48,810 bases of DNA from an uncultured Granulosicoccaceae bacterium. GTDB taxonomy: Bacteria > Pseudomonadota > Gammaproteobacteria > Granulosicoccales > Granulosicoccaceae. Positions 46,045-48,810 of this stretch are shown piece by piece. Within the stretch, counting starts at the first letter, position 1. Each line of letters starts with the position of its first letter. The notes beneath the pieces were generated by a model, which worked only from the letters and a program-made list of their open reading frames with translations, was not told the origin of the DNA and did no database searches. The DNA lies in NCBI GenBank assembly GCA_938007995.1, contig CALLLW010000014.1, positions 1 to 48,810 on the forward strand, read 5' to 3'. Position numbers and translations under genes: made by a program.

Positions 46045-47070
46045 ATGACTACGCGTGTTGCTGTAGTCGGAGCTGGTCTTGTGGGTGTTCGTCACATTGA
46101 GGCGATTAAACACACCAACAACGTCACACTGAGTGCCATCGTAGACAGCAGCGACGTTGCCCGGCAGATTGCCGTGAATGAGCAGGTGGCTTTTTACCCG
46201 TCGCTGCAAGAGCTATTTAGCAAAGATAAACCGGATGGCGTTTTGTTGTCGACACCGACGACCCTGCATCTACAGCAGGGGCTGGAGTGCATCGCAGCAG
46301 CTTGTCCGGTATTGATTGAAAAGCCGATAACAGTGACTGCTGAAGATGCGCGTGTGCTTGTTGTTGCGGCTGAAGAAAATTCGGTACCAGTGCTGGTCGG
46401 TCATCATCGACGGCACAACCCGTTAATACAAAAAGCAAAAGCGCTACTCGATGAGGGAGCCATCGGAACGATTCGCAGCGCGCAGGGGATTTGCTGGCTA
46501 TACAAACCCGATGATTACTTTGAAGTGGCACCGTGGCGCAAGCGCAAAGGTGCCGGACCGATATCCGTGAATCTGGTACACGACATTGACCTGATGCGTT
46601 ATCTGATGGGTGATGTCGTACAGGTACAGGCCACTGCAACGCAAAGTATGCGCGGCTTCGAAAATGAAGATGTCGCAGCCGCGGTGCTGCGTTTTAAAAG
46701 TGGTGCGATCGCAACTATTACTGTGTCTGATGCGGTGGTCTCACCGTGGAGCTGGGAGCTTACAGCGGGAGAAAATCCAGCCTATCCGAAAACGGCACAA
46801 AGCTGTCTTTTAATTGGTGGTAGTGACGGCTCGCTATCAATACCGGACCTTCAGGTCTGGACACATGCAGAGCCAAAGAGTTGGTGGAGTCCAATTGCAG
46901 CACAGTCATTCCCGCATGAGTTGTCAGATCCGCTTGTCAATCAGCTAAACCACTTTGCCAGTGTGATTAAAGGTCATGAAACACCACTGGTATCAGGGTT
47001 AGAGGGCATGAAGTCACTGCAGGTCGTCGAATCTATACAGAGCGCTGCTGCTAAGTCAGTGAGCTTGTAA
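46045..47070 (+). CDS. Gfo/Idh/MocA family oxidoreductase
   Basis: A 341-aa NAD(P)-dependent dehydrogenase. The Rossmann motif VAVVGAGLVGVRHIEAIK is at the N-terminus, followed by the EKPIT catalytic-lysine signature (about residues 92-96) and the C-terminal alpha/beta domain with VNLVHDIDLMRYLMGD (His of the active site). Members oxidise sugars, inositols or related polyols; the substrate here is not identifiable. ATG at 46045. It has no evident operon partners, and the DNA to its right is decayed. Confidence 0.88.
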   Translation: MTTRVAVVGAGLVGVRHIEAIKHTNNVTLSAIVDSSDVARQIAVNEQVAFYPSLQELFSKDKPDGVLLSTPTTLHLQQGLECIAAACPVLIEKPITVTAEDARVLVVAAEENSVPVLVGHHRRHNPLIQKAKALLDEGAIGTIRSAQGICWLYKPDDYFEVAPWRKRKGAGPISVNLVHDIDLMRYLMGDVVQVQATATQSMRGFENEDVAAAVLRFKSGAIATITVSDAVVSPWSWELTAGENPAYPKTAQSCLLIGGSDGSLSIPDLQVWTHAEPKSWWSPIAAQSFPHELSDPLVNQLNHFASVIKGHETPLVSGLEGMKSLQVVESIQSAAAKSVSL

Positions 47071-47308
47071 TGTATACGTTTCAAGCAATAGTCAAAGGGT
47101 GTTGTAATGCAGATAGGTCATGAGTTGACGCTTAAAGAAGAACATCCTGTTTTCAATGCTCACAATAGGTGTGGACTGTGTCTGTGCTCTGATCACACTT
47201 GAAGCAGCACTCAGGATTACCGGGCTCGGCGCCACTCAGGGGCTGCACTCGGTTGATGAAAGAAACTTCCATTGAATCCATGGAATCTGGACCTCGGGGC
47301 AGGACTGA
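47071..47308. other. Gene-free stretch before the decayed hydrolase
   Basis: About 240 bases. A reading starting near 47157 (MLTIGVDCV...) continues to a stop at about 47275 and may be the decayed N-terminal part of the hydrolase gene that follows, but homology is not clear in this part. Confidence 0.3.
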
Positions 47309-47600
47309 GTCTACTATGAAATCCCCGCTCTGCCGTATCACATCCAGATAAACTCAATCGGGTACAGAGGGAAAGATTTCAGCGTTGAACAACAGCACGA
47401 TAAGTATCGTATCCTGATGGTGGGAGGTTCCTACACATTCGGTAATTACGTTGATAACGATGAATTCTGCCAGCTTAGACCGAGGCGCACTTTAGCAACG
47501 CGTGTAATGGTGAAAATGTCACTGTTATAAACGCAGGCAACTGAGGTGTGTACAACTCCCTGCAACACACCTCACATTATTTTTCAGTGGCAAGCGGATA
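47309..47600 (+). pseudogene. Decayed SGNH/GDSL-type hydrolase gene
   Basis: Conceptual translation from 47309 reads VYYEIPALPYHIQINSIGYRG, then KYRILMVGGSYTFGNYVDNDEF, which matches the N-terminal half of SGNH hydrolases of the NSxGxRG...GDSxTFG type, with GDS changed to GGS. A frame change around 47470-47480 is needed to continue with a segment containing TEAHFSNACNGENVTVINAGN, where a TGA at about 47544 stands at the usual Pro-Gly position, then GVYNSLQHTSHYFS. Multiple lesions (frameshift, at least two stops) show a dead gene. The family modifies acyl groups on envelope polysaccharides. Confidence 0.65.
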
Positions 47601-47991
47601 AAGCAGAGTGGTGATACCGTGCTGAATAAGTGGCTAAGACTGTGCGGGAATTTACAAAGTAAGCTCGAAATACAACAAACGACGTTTAAGTGAGCCTCGA
47701 TATTTGTACTTCAGGTCTTCTCTCGTAAGTAGCGCTTTGATACGAAAAGCTATATTCGTATTTGTATAAAATCAACGTGAGTGCCATTCAACGCAGAAAT
47801 TTTGTGAATCAATTTTATAAAAACCGTATAGATACGTGGGCGGTGATACGCACTGGTATGACTACGCTACAAGCCTGAATGTTAACTATGTGCAGCTTCA
47901 GACACAGATGGGCCCAAGTCAGACTTGCACGGCGAATTGTGGCTCGTCGCTTGCGGTTGTGTGGGTTCGAGACGCACAGAGTTGGCACATC
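47601..47991. other. Gene-free stretch before the secreted-protein gene
   Basis: About 390 bases, A+T-rich from 47640 to 47830. The downstream frame is open from 47836, but its first 52 codons lack protein-like character, so this is treated as upstream DNA. It probably contains further remains of the hydrolase region and the promoter of the next gene. Confidence 0.35.
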
Positions 47992-48717
47992 ATGCAAAGT
48001 CAGAATTGTAGTTGGTTTCGCAGGCTTTATGATGCAAACCCGAAGGTATTACGGAGAATCAGCAGCCAACTGATCCTTGCAACTTTGCTGCTAACGGTCT
48101 CGCCGTTTGTATCTGCAAACTCACTCAGCTTCGGGTTATTCAACCAGGGCATCTATTCGGGAACACCGCCCTTTAATACCACCGGTAACTGCTCAGATCC
48201 GGGGGATGATTGTTCTGATACTGATCTACGTGTCCGCAGTGCGGATATATTTAGCTTCTCCTGGTCTATTTCTGCGTCGGGAATAGTGCCGGGTGATCCC
48301 GATCTTGAAGCCGTGATTCTTGAACAGACTATCTATCCCGGCCTTAACGCTGAAATCATCTTTAATGAAATCCCAACAGTTTGCCTGGCACCACCTGTAG
48401 GGCCGGGTGGAACCAACCCGCTTTCATCAATTACTGACAACGGTGATGGATCGCATACCCTGCTCTGTAACCTCGGCACAATGGGCAATGGCGATCAGAA
48501 GTCGTTTACCGTTCCGGTTCGACCGTTATCAACCTCGTTTGATGGTTCCACATTTTCAAGCACTCAGGTTGTTTATGCACTTGATGCAAGCGGCAACAAA
48601 GTTGTTGCAGATGTTCCGTATGTGGACAATAACAACTACTCGATATCAGCAGCACCTGCGTGGGATCTGTCTAGTGCTCCGGCAACATTAAGAATTGGAA
48701 TGAGAAATATACCATAA
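47992..48717 (+). CDS. Secreted extracellular repeat-type protein, probably truncated
   Basis: The frame is open from 47836, but ATG at 47992 gives a credible signal peptide: a basic N-terminus (VLRRISSQ), hydrophobic core LILATLLLTVSPFVSA and cleavage before NSLSFG. The resulting 241-aa protein has beta-rich sequence with spaced Cys pairs (NCSDPGDDC) and a segment (SITDNGDGSHTLLCNLGTMGNGDQKSFTVPVRPLS) like the first module of DUF11/isopeptide-type repeat proteins. It ends abruptly after PAWDLSSAPATL, 36 bases before an IS630-type transposase start, so insertion of that element is the likely cause of the short C-terminus. Exact family and intact length are uncertain. Confidence 0.5.
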   Translation: MQSQNCSWFRRLYDANPKVLRRISSQLILATLLLTVSPFVSANSLSFGLFNQGIYSGTPPFNTTGNCSDPGDDCSDTDLRVRSADIFSFSWSISASGIVPGDPDLEAVILEQTIYPGLNAEIIFNEIPTVCLAPPVGPGGTNPLSSITDNGDGSHTLLCNLGTMGNGDQKSFTVPVRPLSTSFDGSTFSSTQVVYALDASGNKVVADVPYVDNNNYSISAAPAWDLSSAPATLRIGMRNIP

Positions 48718-48753
48718 CATCTTCAAAATACAGGTCATTGCCATGGAGATCCA

Positions 48754-48810
48754 ATGATGCCTGTGAAGAAATACGTGGTTCGACTTTCTGAAAAAGAACG
48801 CTCTAGTCTG
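48754..48810 (+). CDS. IS630-family transposase, N-terminal fragment cut by window end
   Basis: Nineteen codons from ATG at 48754 (a second ATG is at 48757) read MMPVKKYVVRLSEKERSSL. The YVVRLSEKER start is typical of the N-terminal helix-turn-helix of IS630-family transposases. A GGAG Shine-Dalgarno lies about six bases upstream. The rest of the gene is outside the window, so completeness cannot be judged. Confidence 0.7.
   Translation, partial: MMPVKKYVVRLSEKERSSL

Overview
The window looks like the chromosome of a marine-type gammaproteobacterium. The evidence is gene order. The run hemF, tsaC, topA, dprA, tsaP on the minus strand, divergent from def, fmt, rsmB on the plus strand and followed by trkA, matches the arrangement around PA0016-PA0024 of Pseudomonas. 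A second match is rhlB(-)/trxA(+)/rho(+), as in Escherichia coli. A DUF4390-ntrY-ntrX-trkA-trkH string and a SelD fused to an NADH-dehydrogenase-like half fit Granulosicoccus-like or other deep-branching gammaproteobacteria, but the genus is only a guess.

Left edge (1-1630): four 23-bp tandem repeats ending near 136 look like the end of an IS21-type insertion sequence. This end has cut into a gene for a secreted nuclease toxin (Endonuclease_NS_2-like). The toxin's C-terminal part survives and is followed by a SUKH (SMI1/KNR4) immunity gene. A perfect 16-bp palindrome sits between the two.

1821-8192: an M20 peptidase, a GGDEF/EAL protein with two apparent internal in-frame deletions, a GAF-GAF-GGDEF diguanylate cyclase with its own terminator, and a secreted carbohydrate-binding-like protein ending in three Cys-flanked DPDGDG/GWE repeats.

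8193-27787: the housekeeping core. It covers heme (hemF), tRNA t6A (tsaC), topoisomerase I with a long lysine-rich tail, dprA, the type IV pilus secretin-associated LysM protein tsaP, and then def-fmt-rsmB-DUF4390-ntrY-ntrX-trkA-trkH-methyltransferase-TPR on the plus strand. Many of these genes overlap or nearly touch. They link formyl-Met processing, rRNA methylation, two-component signalling and potassium uptake in one transcriptional block. ilvE and a small CHCC zinc-finger gene follow.

27904-36757: a bidirectional terminator, a TolC-type outer membrane factor and pcm on the minus strand, then rhlB/trxA/rho with a 415-bp rho leader, purD on the minus strand and an MBL-fold hydrolase.

37169-43948: a plus-strand set of rhomboid protease, mnmH and fused SelD (selenium supply for 2-selenouridine in tRNA), then pxpB-pxpC-pxpA (5-oxoprolinase).

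43949-48810: a 15-bp minisatellite at the pxpA/PilZ convergence, a PilZ protein, uppP and a Gfo/Idh/MocA oxidoreductase. After these come a decayed SGNH/GDSL-hydrolase gene, an apparently truncated secreted repeat-type protein, and the first 19 codons of an IS630-family transposase at the right edge. Both ends of the window therefore carry insertion-sequence and gene-decay signatures, while the middle is conserved core genome.
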